Shown: in pieces, positions 9,396-16,641 of the stretch | How the letters are laid out: the number at the start of each line of letters is the position of its first letter | Numbering within the stretch: position 1 is the first letter of the stretch | From: Ignavibacteriota bacterium | GTDB lineage: Bacteria; Bacteroidota; Ignavibacteria; Kapaibacteriales; UBA2268 | Reading direction: 5' to 3' | Length of the DNA: 44,248 nucleotides | Assembly (NCBI GenBank): GCA_016219595.1 | Contig: JACRLY010000034.1 | Coordinates: 36,420-80,667, forward strand | The notes under the pieces: model-generated | What the model was told of the DNA's origin: nothing | The model's input: the letters and a program-made list of their open reading frames with translations, nothing else | Databases searched by the model: none | Translations under genes and position numbers: made by a program

Positions 9396-9697
9396 ATAAC
9401 ACTCTCCCAAACCATATATACTACTCAACAGAGATTTTATTGCCAAAAATTTTATACCAATTAAACAAATATTCACATTTAATCATATAATTGTTTTTGC
9501 TATTTTCTTGTAGGAAGAAAGATAGCATTTATGTAATTGGAAATACTATTAATTATGTAGTAATTAATAATTTTATTTGTAGATTTAATTACTACATATT
9601 TATTGTATATTTTTTTTGTTTAAATGAAACATTATTTTACTTTTTTCGTATAATATACGTTTATCTATTGTTTATTCTAAAAAGGGATATTACCGGC
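9396..9697. promoter_or_regulatory. Divergent intergenic region with a long inverted repeat
   Basis: About 300 very AT-rich bases separate the divergent ASST-like and M16 genes, so promoters for both must lie here. The clear structure is a perfect 14-bp inverted repeat: TATGTAGTAATTAA at 9554-9567 and its complement at 9585-9598, with a 17-base spacer. A TATAATATAC-like box occurs near 9650-9658, about 40 bases before the M16 start. I see no gene in it. Confidence 0.5.
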
Positions 9698-11041
9698 ATG
9701 AAAAAAAACATTATTAAAGGAATTATTACAGCATCTGCTCTATTATTTCTTATTACCAGCAATTCATTTTCAATATCTTTTAATCCAATTAAATTCGTCA
9801 GGGATTCTCTCCCGAACGGTTTGCAAATTATATATACTGTTGACAAGACTGCCCCTGTCATAGCTACGATAATGCATTATAGGGTAGGTTCGAGAGATGA
9901 AATACCCGGTAAAACCGGCTATGCACATTTTTTTGAACATCTGATGTTTGAAGCCACAAGAGATATTCCAAGAGCTTCTATTGACAAAATGGTACAGGAA
10001 GCTGGAGGGAATTTAAATGCCCATACATCATGGGATGAAACTGTATATTTCTTCCAGGTGCCTGCAAATCAACTAAAACTTCCCTTATGGATTGAATCGC
10101 AAAGGATGAGGCTTTTGAAAGTAGATTCGGTTGGTGTGGCAACTCAGAAAGGGGTTGTCAGGGAAGAATTAAAGATGAGAACTCTGAACCAGCCATACGG
10201 TACTTTAATCCAGAAGTTATCAGAAAATATGTTCCCGGGGGCTACCTACGGCTGGGCAACAGTAGGATTCGATCAGGACCTCGAAAAAGCAACAATACCT
10301 GATTTCAAATCATTTTATGATAAATTCTATCAGCCGAATAATGCATGCCTCGTTATAGCCGGTGATTTTATCATCGATTCTGCAAAAAAATATGTAAGGC
10401 AATATTTCAGTACTTATCCGAAAGCTTCTGAACCCGAACATTCCGGTTACCAAACTAAACCTTTAGAAAAAGATTACAGTGAAATTATTAAAGACACAAA
10501 AGCACAGGTTCCGGCAGTATTCATTGGGTATAGAGGACCAATGCTAAACGAAGCGGATTATTACCCGATGTCGCTTTTCATGGACATTCTTACAAGTGGT
10601 GAGAGCTCCAGGTTAAACCAAAGACTCGTTGAAAAAGACAGGGTCGCGGTGAATGCAGCAGGATTCCAGCTTAGCCTGCAATATACCGGTGCTTTGGTAT
10701 TAGTTGGTATCGGTTTCCCCGATAAAGATATAAAAGATGTTGAAGAAGCACTCATTGACGAGGTCAAAGAAGTAATCAGCGATGGGATTACCGATGAAGA
10801 ATTTGAGAAAGCAAAGAATATAAAAGAAGCACAATTCGTAGGCGATAAGAAAAATGTATTGCCAAAAGCCGAGTCTCTTGCCCAATATTTCAGTTATTAT
10901 GGCAATCCGACTCTTATAAATTCACAGTTAGACAATTATTTATCGGTAACAAAAGAACAGGTTTTAAGTGTTGCAAAAAAATACTTTTCATCTGCAAAAA
11001 AGGTAGTACTTACTTATGTTCCCGATTCTGAGACTAAATAA
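9698..11041 (+). CDS. M16 family zinc metallopeptidase, catalytic subunit
   Basis: A 447-residue protein from the ATG at 9698, which has AAGGGA about 10 bases upstream and is followed at once by a signal peptide (MKKNIIKGIITASALLFLIT). The frame extends upstream to 9491, but that part reads as non-coding. The inverted zinc motif HxxEH is intact (His77-Phe-Phe-Glu80-His81), and Glu156/157 in VVREELKMR, about 75 residues later, is the third ligand. A C-terminal M16 domain follows (PAVFIGYRGP to the end). Such peptidases degrade peptides in the periplasm. The next gene, 35 bp downstream, encodes a partner without HxxEH, as in heterodimeric bacterial M16B enzymes. Confidence 0.92.
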   Translation: MKKNIIKGIITASALLFLITSNSFSISFNPIKFVRDSLPNGLQIIYTVDKTAPVIATIMHYRVGSRDEIPGKTGYAHFFEHLMFEATRDIPRASIDKMVQEAGGNLNAHTSWDETVYFFQVPANQLKLPLWIESQRMRLLKVDSVGVATQKGVVREELKMRTLNQPYGTLIQKLSENMFPGATYGWATVGFDQDLEKATIPDFKSFYDKFYQPNNACLVIAGDFIIDSAKKYVRQYFSTYPKASEPEHSGYQTKPLEKDYSEIIKDTKAQVPAVFIGYRGPMLNEADYYPMSLFMDILTSGESSRLNQRLVEKDRVAVNAAGFQLSLQYTGALVLVGIGFPDKDIKDVEEALIDEVKEVISDGITDEEFEKAKNIKEAQFVGDKKNVLPKAESLAQYFSYYGNPTLINSQLDNYLSVTKEQVLSVAKKYFSSAKKVVLTYVPDSETK

Positions 11042-11076
11042 TTTATAATTTGAAAATAATTAACAGGAATTTTAAA

Positions 11077-13155
11077 ATGAAGAAATTTTCAGCAATATTA
11101 ATTTTAATACTTTTTTACAATTTATCGTTAATGGCTCTCGGCACTCTCGATTCAACAAAAAAACCAGAACCCTTAGCCAATATCGAATTCAAATTTCCCG
11201 AGTATAGCCAGGAAACTTTAAAAAACGGATTGAAGCTGTTTTACATCGAAGACAAAGAACAACCTACTGTTTCCTTCAGTTTCATGTTGCAGGGTGGTTC
11301 GCTTGTTGATGGGGAAAAAGCCGGTCTTGCGTCGATAGTTGCAGAATTATTAACCAAGGGAACCGGAAAATTAACTTCCAGGGATATAGCAGAAAAAATT
11401 GATGGCATTGGTGCAAGCCTGACTGCAAGTGCCGGTGCAGATGTCATTACAATTTCAGGTTACTGCCTGAAAAAACATCTCGACACATTACTCAGCCTTG
11501 CTTCACAGGTATTATTAAATCCCGCTTTTCCGGAAGATGACTTTGAAAAACTTATTCCAAGAATGATCGCTAATCTCAAACAGGAAAAATCAACCCCAGG
11601 AACACTCGCAAGAAATCTAGCAAGAAAAATTATATACGGTGACAAACATCCTTATGGAATAAAACCAACTGAAGAATCACTTAAAGAAATTGTATTAAGT
11701 GATGTTCAGAATTATTATAAAACCTATTTCAAGCCTAATTCTGCAACAGTTGCCGTATCAGGTGATTTGTCCAAAAAGGATTCAAAAGAATTGATTGAGA
11801 AATATTTCGGTAAATGGCAAAAGGGTGATGTACCTAAAATCAAAGTGCCCGAACCGAATTCCGAACCACAGGGAGTGTATTTTATTTCAAGACCTTCATC
11901 AGTTCAGTCAACTGTCATTGTGGCAACAAAAGCAGTACCCATGACAAGCGGTGAATACGATGTATTAGAACTCGCATCGAGTATAATCGGCTCTCCGTTT
12001 GCAGGAAGATTATTCAGAACACTTCGTGAAACTTATTCTTATACATATTCTCCGTTTGGCAGGTTATCCTCCAATAAATATGCTAATATTTTCGCCTGCG
12101 GAGCTGAAGTCAGGAATTCAGTTACCGACTCATCAATCAAGGTCATAAATGAACAGCTAACCGACCTGGTGTCAAATCCACCGGTAGAAGATGAACTATA
12201 CAGGGTTAAGAATTCGGAAGGCGGAACATACCTGATGTCATTCGAAAATCCTGCGTTTGTTCTTGGGCTTATACAGGCCGCCGATTTTTATGGCATTTCG
12301 ATTGAAAGAGTAAAAGATTATTATGAAAATTTAATGTCATACAGCAATTACCAGGTTAGGGATATTGCACGAAAATACATGAATCCACAAAATGAATATA
12401 TTTTTGTTGTCGGCAGCCCTGAAGTGAAAGATAAACTTGAGCAATTCGGCAAAGTATTCGATTATAATATGGACCTTGAACCTTTGACAGGTGAGAAAGG
12501 CAAATTTGAAGATATAGGCATGAATGCTTCTGAATTATTCGGCAAATTTATATCGGCTTTGGGAGGTAAAGAAAACCTCGATAAAATTCAAACCATAATA
12601 GACTCCTCAAAAATCAAATTTGAAGTAATGGGAAGAACTATAGACGGTTCCGGATTGCAGATTCAGAAAGCACCTAATAAAAAATACATGAAATTCGACC
12701 TGGTATTCCAGAAACAGGAAATGTGGTGCGACGGAACAGATGCCTGGTCATCAGCTCAAGGGAAAGCAGTGAAGCAGGAAGGAAAAAATCAGGAAGACCT
12801 GGTTAGTGATGCTGTAATTTTCAAAGACACAAAATTTATTGAATTAGGATACAAATGCGATGTTCTCGGCAAGCAGAAAAATTATATTATGATGAAAGTT
12901 GTTTCACCTAAATTACAGGAAAGTGTTTTGTATTTCGACCCATCAACTTATTTATTAATGAAAGTTGAATCGACAGAAGACACCCCGCAGGGACCGGTTC
13001 CGAGTACAATAGAATATTTAGATTATATTAGTATTGAAGGAGTGAAATTCCCTAAAACATTGAAATCTACAAATCCGATGTTTTCAATGACATTGGAAAA
13101 TCACTATACAATTAATCAACCTGTTGAAGATATTTTTTTTACACCGAATAAATAA
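11077..13155 (+). CDS. M16 family non-catalytic partner fused to a C-terminal LolA-like domain
   Basis: A 692-residue protein; the ATG at 11077 has AGGA 8 bases upstream and leads into a signal peptide. An upstream TTG (11050) gives nine extra residues and is less likely. Both M16 domains are recognisable, but the place of HxxEH reads GLASIVAELLTKGT, so zinc cannot be bound there. The C-terminal M16 domain keeps the Arg/Tyr-rich FRTLRETYSYTYSPFGR, the segment that non-catalytic M16B partners contribute to the shared active site. From about residue 480 to the end comes an extra beta-rich domain (ALGGKENLDKIQTI... WCDGTDAWSS... FPKTLKSTNPMFSMTLENHYTINQP) like LolA/outer-membrane lipoprotein-sorting-type domains. 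It is translated directly after the catalytic subunit. Confidence 0.88.
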   Translation: MKKFSAILILILFYNLSLMALGTLDSTKKPEPLANIEFKFPEYSQETLKNGLKLFYIEDKEQPTVSFSFMLQGGSLVDGEKAGLASIVAELLTKGTGKLTSRDIAEKIDGIGASLTASAGADVITISGYCLKKHLDTLLSLASQVLLNPAFPEDDFEKLIPRMIANLKQEKSTPGTLARNLARKIIYGDKHPYGIKPTEESLKEIVLSDVQNYYKTYFKPNSATVAVSGDLSKKDSKELIEKYFGKWQKGDVPKIKVPEPNSEPQGVYFISRPSSVQSTVIVATKAVPMTSGEYDVLELASSIIGSPFAGRLFRTLRETYSYTYSPFGRLSSNKYANIFACGAEVRNSVTDSSIKVINEQLTDLVSNPPVEDELYRVKNSEGGTYLMSFENPAFVLGLIQAADFYGISIERVKDYYENLMSYSNYQVRDIARKYMNPQNEYIFVVGSPEVKDKLEQFGKVFDYNMDLEPLTGEKGKFEDIGMNASELFGKFISALGGKENLDKIQTIIDSSKIKFEVMGRTIDGSGLQIQKAPNKKYMKFDLVFQKQEMWCDGTDAWSSAQGKAVKQEGKNQEDLVSDAVIFKDTKFIELGYKCDVLGKQKNYIMMKVVSPKLQESVLYFDPSTYLLMKVESTEDTPQGPVPSTIEYLDYISIEGVKFPKTLKSTNPMFSMTLENHYTINQPVEDIFFTPNK

Positions 13156-13166
13156 TTAGATTTTAA

Positions 13167-13202
13167 ATATCCCCTTCTCTCACATAACAGAGAAGGGGAT
13201 AT
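13167..13202 (+). terminator. Strong hairpin after the M16 pair
   Basis: A perfect 14-bp stem (13167-13180 with 13189-13202; arms ATATCCCCTTCTCT and complement) closes an 8-base loop, 12 bp after the stop of the M16 partner gene. There is no clean T-run, but position and strength fit a terminator or a 3'-end-stabilising structure. Confidence 0.7.
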
Positions 13203-13317
13203 AAATACCGGCTAAAATTCCTAATACATTCAATTTTAAAATAAACTTTTCATCAATAAAATAAATTTTCAATTTCTTTGTTTACAGGATTATTGTCAAC
13301 AATATTCCAGGTGAAAG

Positions 13318-14973
13318 ATGTATAAAGTCATTATTTTTATTTTTGCATTAATATTACCGGCATCAGTCTTTTCAAAAACAATTAACGGAAGATTATTGGG
13401 TTATAATAATCAACCCATATCCCTTTCTCACATCAGTTATGAAGAAAACGGAAAACAAAAAAGTATACAGGTCAACAATGACGGTACATTTCGATTGGAA
13501 GTTAACGAAAATTATTTCGTTGAAATTGAATTCACAGGAGTTGACCATCAGAGTTATAAAAAGAAAATATTATTTCCTTATGAATTAAAACCTATTGATA
13601 TCACAATAAAACTTACTCCGAATCAAATGCCAAAAGTTTTTAATAAAATCATAGCCATCGGTAATTTTAACGAATACAACTGGGATTCGGGTTTTATTGA
13701 ATTCAAAGAAAATTCAGACAGCATTTACACTGCAACATTAAATCCGGGCTCAGATACATTATTATACCAGGTTATATTCGATACAGGAAAAAACAACAGG
13801 AGAAGTTATAATGGTCATCAATCTGACTTTTATGTTTATGATGGTGGAGGTGATTACCGTTCCGGTATTTTAACGAATAAAAAAGAAATTAAACTCAGCC
13901 TGGATTTAAAAAAGTATCCCAAAGGTAAATTTAATCCTGAAATAATTTCGGTTGATGAAAATGTAAATTTTGCTTTATCACTCGAAAATCAACTCGAAGA
14001 CATCAGGTTCAGCCATCTTGCGGACAGGTCAAAGGTCGTAATGAATTATAAAGAATACACCAATGTTGACAGCGTTATTGCTTCATTAAAGAAGATGTAC
14101 CTTGATTCGGTCAAAAGTATAGTTAATACGATTAAAGAAAGAAATTTCAGGTTCTATTGCTTACTAACTTATATTGATATTGCATCCGATGGGATGAATG
14201 TTGAAAATGCATCTGATGTCATTGACAAAAATCTAATTTTGGAGCTTAAGGCATATATGCCGCCTGAATCTGATTTCCTGGATAAACCCAGGTATGGTTC
14301 ATTCCCGCTTTATATATCGAGGATATTGGAAAAGGATTATACCAATTCGGAATATTTACAAAAAATCATTGATTTGCACAATGCAGAATCAACGGCATGG
14401 ATGGTATTGTATGTAATTAGATATTCGGACAGGTTGAAGGATTCAGCCGGAATAAAAAAGTTTTACGATATAATGGATAACAAATTTTCAAATACCAAGC
14501 AGGCAACGTATGCCCATAATGAATTCAGTAAGGATAAAAGAATTGTTGTTGGTAAGCAAATCCCTGAATTTAAATTTGCCAATCTCGATAATCCTAAGGA
14601 TACAATTACACCTTCTAAATTAAAAGGGAAATATGTACTGTTTGACATTTGGGGCACATGGTGCGGTCCCTGCCTTATGGAAATGAAGTATCTTGACAGT
14701 GCCTACAAAACTTTTAAAGATAAAAACTTTACTATTTACAGCCATGCTGTTGACAATGGTTCCAAAGTAGTTCAGAATTTCAGGAAAAATAAATGGCCCA
14801 TGCCCTGGCTCCACTCCTTGGCAGATGGTGCATGGGACAGTGAACAAGTAAAATTATTTGAAGTAGTGGGAGTACCGAAAACTTTTCTTGTTGACCCTGA
14901 CGGTAAAATAATTGAAACTGATAAATTAAGACAGGAAAAATTAATTGAAACTTTGAGTAAATATCTGAAATAA
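13318..14973 (+). CDS. Secreted thioredoxin-fold (TlpA/ResA-like) thiol-disulfide protein with N-terminal beta domain
   Basis: A 551-residue exported protein: signal peptide MYKVIIFIFALILPASVFS, then a carboxypeptidase-regulatory-like beta domain (INGRLLGYNNQPISLSHISY... DGTFRLEV, about residues 20-100), a long helical middle region, and a C-terminal AhpC/TSA-Redoxin-type thioredoxin fold (about 410-551). The active site is WGTWCGPC, with Cys449 and Cys452, and the cis-proline loop is VVGVPKTFLVDPDGKI. Such Bacteroidota proteins reduce disulfides in the cell envelope. The long N-terminal part suggests anchoring to, or recognition of, a specific partner. AGGTG lies just before the start. It stands alone between the M16 terminator and convergent genes. 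Confidence 0.85.
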   Translation: MYKVIIFIFALILPASVFSKTINGRLLGYNNQPISLSHISYEENGKQKSIQVNNDGTFRLEVNENYFVEIEFTGVDHQSYKKKILFPYELKPIDITIKLTPNQMPKVFNKIIAIGNFNEYNWDSGFIEFKENSDSIYTATLNPGSDTLLYQVIFDTGKNNRRSYNGHQSDFYVYDGGGDYRSGILTNKKEIKLSLDLKKYPKGKFNPEIISVDENVNFALSLENQLEDIRFSHLADRSKVVMNYKEYTNVDSVIASLKKMYLDSVKSIVNTIKERNFRFYCLLTYIDIASDGMNVENASDVIDKNLILELKAYMPPESDFLDKPRYGSFPLYISRILEKDYTNSEYLQKIIDLHNAESTAWMVLYVIRYSDRLKDSAGIKKFYDIMDNKFSNTKQATYAHNEFSKDKRIVVGKQIPEFKFANLDNPKDTITPSKLKGKYVLFDIWGTWCGPCLMEMKYLDSAYKTFKDKNFTIYSHAVDNGSKVVQNFRKNKWPMPWLHSLADGAWDSEQVKLFEVVGVPKTFLVDPDGKIIETDKLRQEKLIETLSKYLK

Positions 14974-15029
14974 AATCAATAAGATTTATTATTGACTACT
15001 ACTTCATATGTTGTAAAAAAAAGAATTTA

Positions 15030-15242
15030 TTATGCTAATATAAGTCGCCTTCCCTTTGGAGCAGGAATTTGTTCCCCAAATTCTTTTGCAGTTTCAATCC
15101 AAAGATTCATTGCATCTTTTATATTCTTGAGAGCATCTTCTTCGGTTTCACCATGAGCTATGCAACCGGGTAGTTCTGGGATTTCAGCTATAACCGCTGA
15201 ATCTTCAGTGCTCCAATATATTATTATTTCATATTTATTCAT
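15030..15242 (-). CDS. hicB: HicB-family antitoxin
   Basis: A 70-residue HicB-like protein: EIIIYWSTEDSAVIAEIPELPGCIAHGETEEDALKNIKDAMNLWIE is the partial RNase-H fold shared by HicB antitoxins. The ATG at 15242 is preferred over the one at 15248 because AGAGG sits six bases before it. The upstream hicA-like frame ends at 15235, overlapping this start in the usual hicA-hicB translationally coupled arrangement. HicB normally neutralises the HicA mRNA interferase and represses the operon. Here the toxin frame has lost its start, so the antitoxin may be a solitary survivor. Confidence 0.85.
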   Translation of the reverse strand: MNKYEIIIYWSTEDSAVIAEIPELPGCIAHGETEEDALKNIKDAMNLWIETAKEFGEQIPAPKGRRLILA

Positions 15243-15504
15243 AATCATCCTCTAATTGATATTTTATAATCATATTTCTGATTTGTCTTACCTGATATGG
15301 TTTTGCTTTGTTCCCATCAGATTGTAAATTCGGTTTTTCATCTATTCCATCTTTTCTGAATATGTTATGTGAACCTTTCTTTCGCTGAATAAAACCTAAT
15401 CTTATCAATAGATGGCAAAGCTCACTAAAACTAATATTATTATCAGACCTTCCGCCAAGAATTTTATCAATTAATTTTTTTATAATTACTCAAAAAGTCC
15501 TCAT
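15235..15504 (-). pseudogene. hicA: HicA toxin gene with a damaged translation start
   Basis: Reading from 15483 to 15235 gives IKKLIDKILGGRSDNN..., then SELCHLLIRLGFIQRKKGSH, NIFRKDGID and KAKPYQVRQIRNMIIKYQL, a clear HicA of the longer type, with the GSH motif that carries the catalytic His. The codon expected to be ATG (15481-15483, before KKLIDKI) is ATA. Further upstream in the same frame is ATG AGG ACT TTT TGA (15504-15490), so the only in-frame ATG is cut off by a stop after four codons. Either the toxin is inactivated or it starts at a rare codon (ATA or ATT). It is followed directly by hicB. Confidence 0.75.
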
Positions 15505-15545
15505 AAATTTCATTAAGATAATATATAGTCGGTTATAAGGTTAAA

Positions 15546-16616
15546 CTATATTTGTTTAATTATATCATTATCATATCCCTTTATATGCAAATCCCTCTGT
15601 GGAAATGGAATTTTAATATTCAATTCATTAAATTTTTTGTAAATCTCTTTGCATAATTGATGAATCGTCAAACCTCTGAGTGCAGGTTCTTTTGCCCAGC
15701 AGAGAAGTTCGAAGTCAAGACTGGATTCTCCGAACTGGCGAAGCCTTACTCTTGGTTCAGGATCAGGAATTATATTCTCATTTGCCTGTCCGATTTCAAT
15801 TAGAATTGATTCAACCAAATCAATGTCTGTACCATAAGCTACACTAATAGGAACACGAACACGGAAATGCTTAACGGGAGCACTCTCATTAACGATTTTT
15901 GAATTTGCAATTATTGAATTTGGAATTGAAATTAAAATATCATCCCGCGTTTTTATACGTGTACTCCTAACGCCAATGTCAACAACTTCACCTCTCTCCT
16001 TCTGGTCAAGTTCAATGTAATCCCCTATTCTGTATGGTTTGTCTATAAATATACTGATTCCACCGAAAAAATTAGCAAGTGTATCTTTTGCAGCAAGTGC
16101 AATCACGACGCTTGCTATACCGGCTGAAGCCAATATTGGTGTTACATCAATTTTCCATAAAACAAATATTATTGTGATTGCCCCGAGGAATATTGCAATT
16201 TTCAGGAAGTTTGAAAGTAATGGAATAACATCGGTACTCAATCCGGTATCGCTTGAAATCCTGCTTATTGAATTTTTTACTATTATCGAAGTAATCCGAA
16301 TAAATGCAAATGACCAGATAAGTGTTATTAATGAATTGATAATTCTGTTTGTTATTAGTAAATACCTCGCTGTAAGCTGTAAGTCTTTTTCGACTATAAT
16401 AATACCTACTAAAATTAATGTGAACAGAATCGGCAGATGCAATGCGTCAATTATATGGTCATCAAATTTTGTTGCAGTGCGTTTCGCAATCACCCTAAGC
16501 ACTTTGTCAAACAAAAATTGAATTAGAAAACTTAGTATGACAAATATTACAAATGATATTGCCGCAACAATATAAGGTGAAAAGTAGATGCCATAATGCC
16601 TGAATAAGTCTGTCAT
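15546..16616 (-). CDS. Small-conductance mechanosensitive channel (MscS family)
   Basis: A 356-residue inner membrane protein. Four hydrophobic segments lie before residue 180, the last being the glycine/alanine-rich pore helix region (SAGIASVVIALAAKDTLANFFGG, about 165-190). The conserved beta domain follows (FIDKPYRIGDYIELDQKERGEVVDIGVRSTRIKTRDDILISIPNS). A C-terminal alpha/beta domain ends at FPQRDLHI. It is a tension-gated channel that releases solutes on hypo-osmotic shock. It lies 25 bp downstream of the GH20-like gene on the same strand. Confidence 0.93.
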   Translation of the reverse strand: MTDLFRHYGIYFSPYIVAAISFVIFVILSFLIQFLFDKVLRVIAKRTATKFDDHIIDALHLPILFTLILVGIIIVEKDLQLTARYLLITNRIINSLITLIWSFAFIRITSIIVKNSISRISSDTGLSTDVIPLLSNFLKIAIFLGAITIIFVLWKIDVTPILASAGIASVVIALAAKDTLANFFGGISIFIDKPYRIGDYIELDQKERGEVVDIGVRSTRIKTRDDILISIPNSIIANSKIVNESAPVKHFRVRVPISVAYGTDIDLVESILIEIGQANENIIPDPEPRVRLRQFGESSLDFELLCWAKEPALRGLTIHQLCKEIYKKFNELNIKIPFPQRDLHIKGYDNDIIKQI

Positions 16617-16641
16617 TTTTTTTTATTGAAATTATTTATAA

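Noticed and set aside
9491..9697. 69-codon N-terminal extension of the first M16 protein
   Set aside because: It covers the inverted repeat and AT-rich promoter-like DNA, and the ATG at 9698 has both a ribosome site and a signal peptide directly after it.
16039..16521. 160-codon open frame opposite the mscS gene
   Set aside because: The complement of MscS membrane helices gives a long stop-free hydrophobic frame; the MscS motifs on the minus strand are unambiguous.
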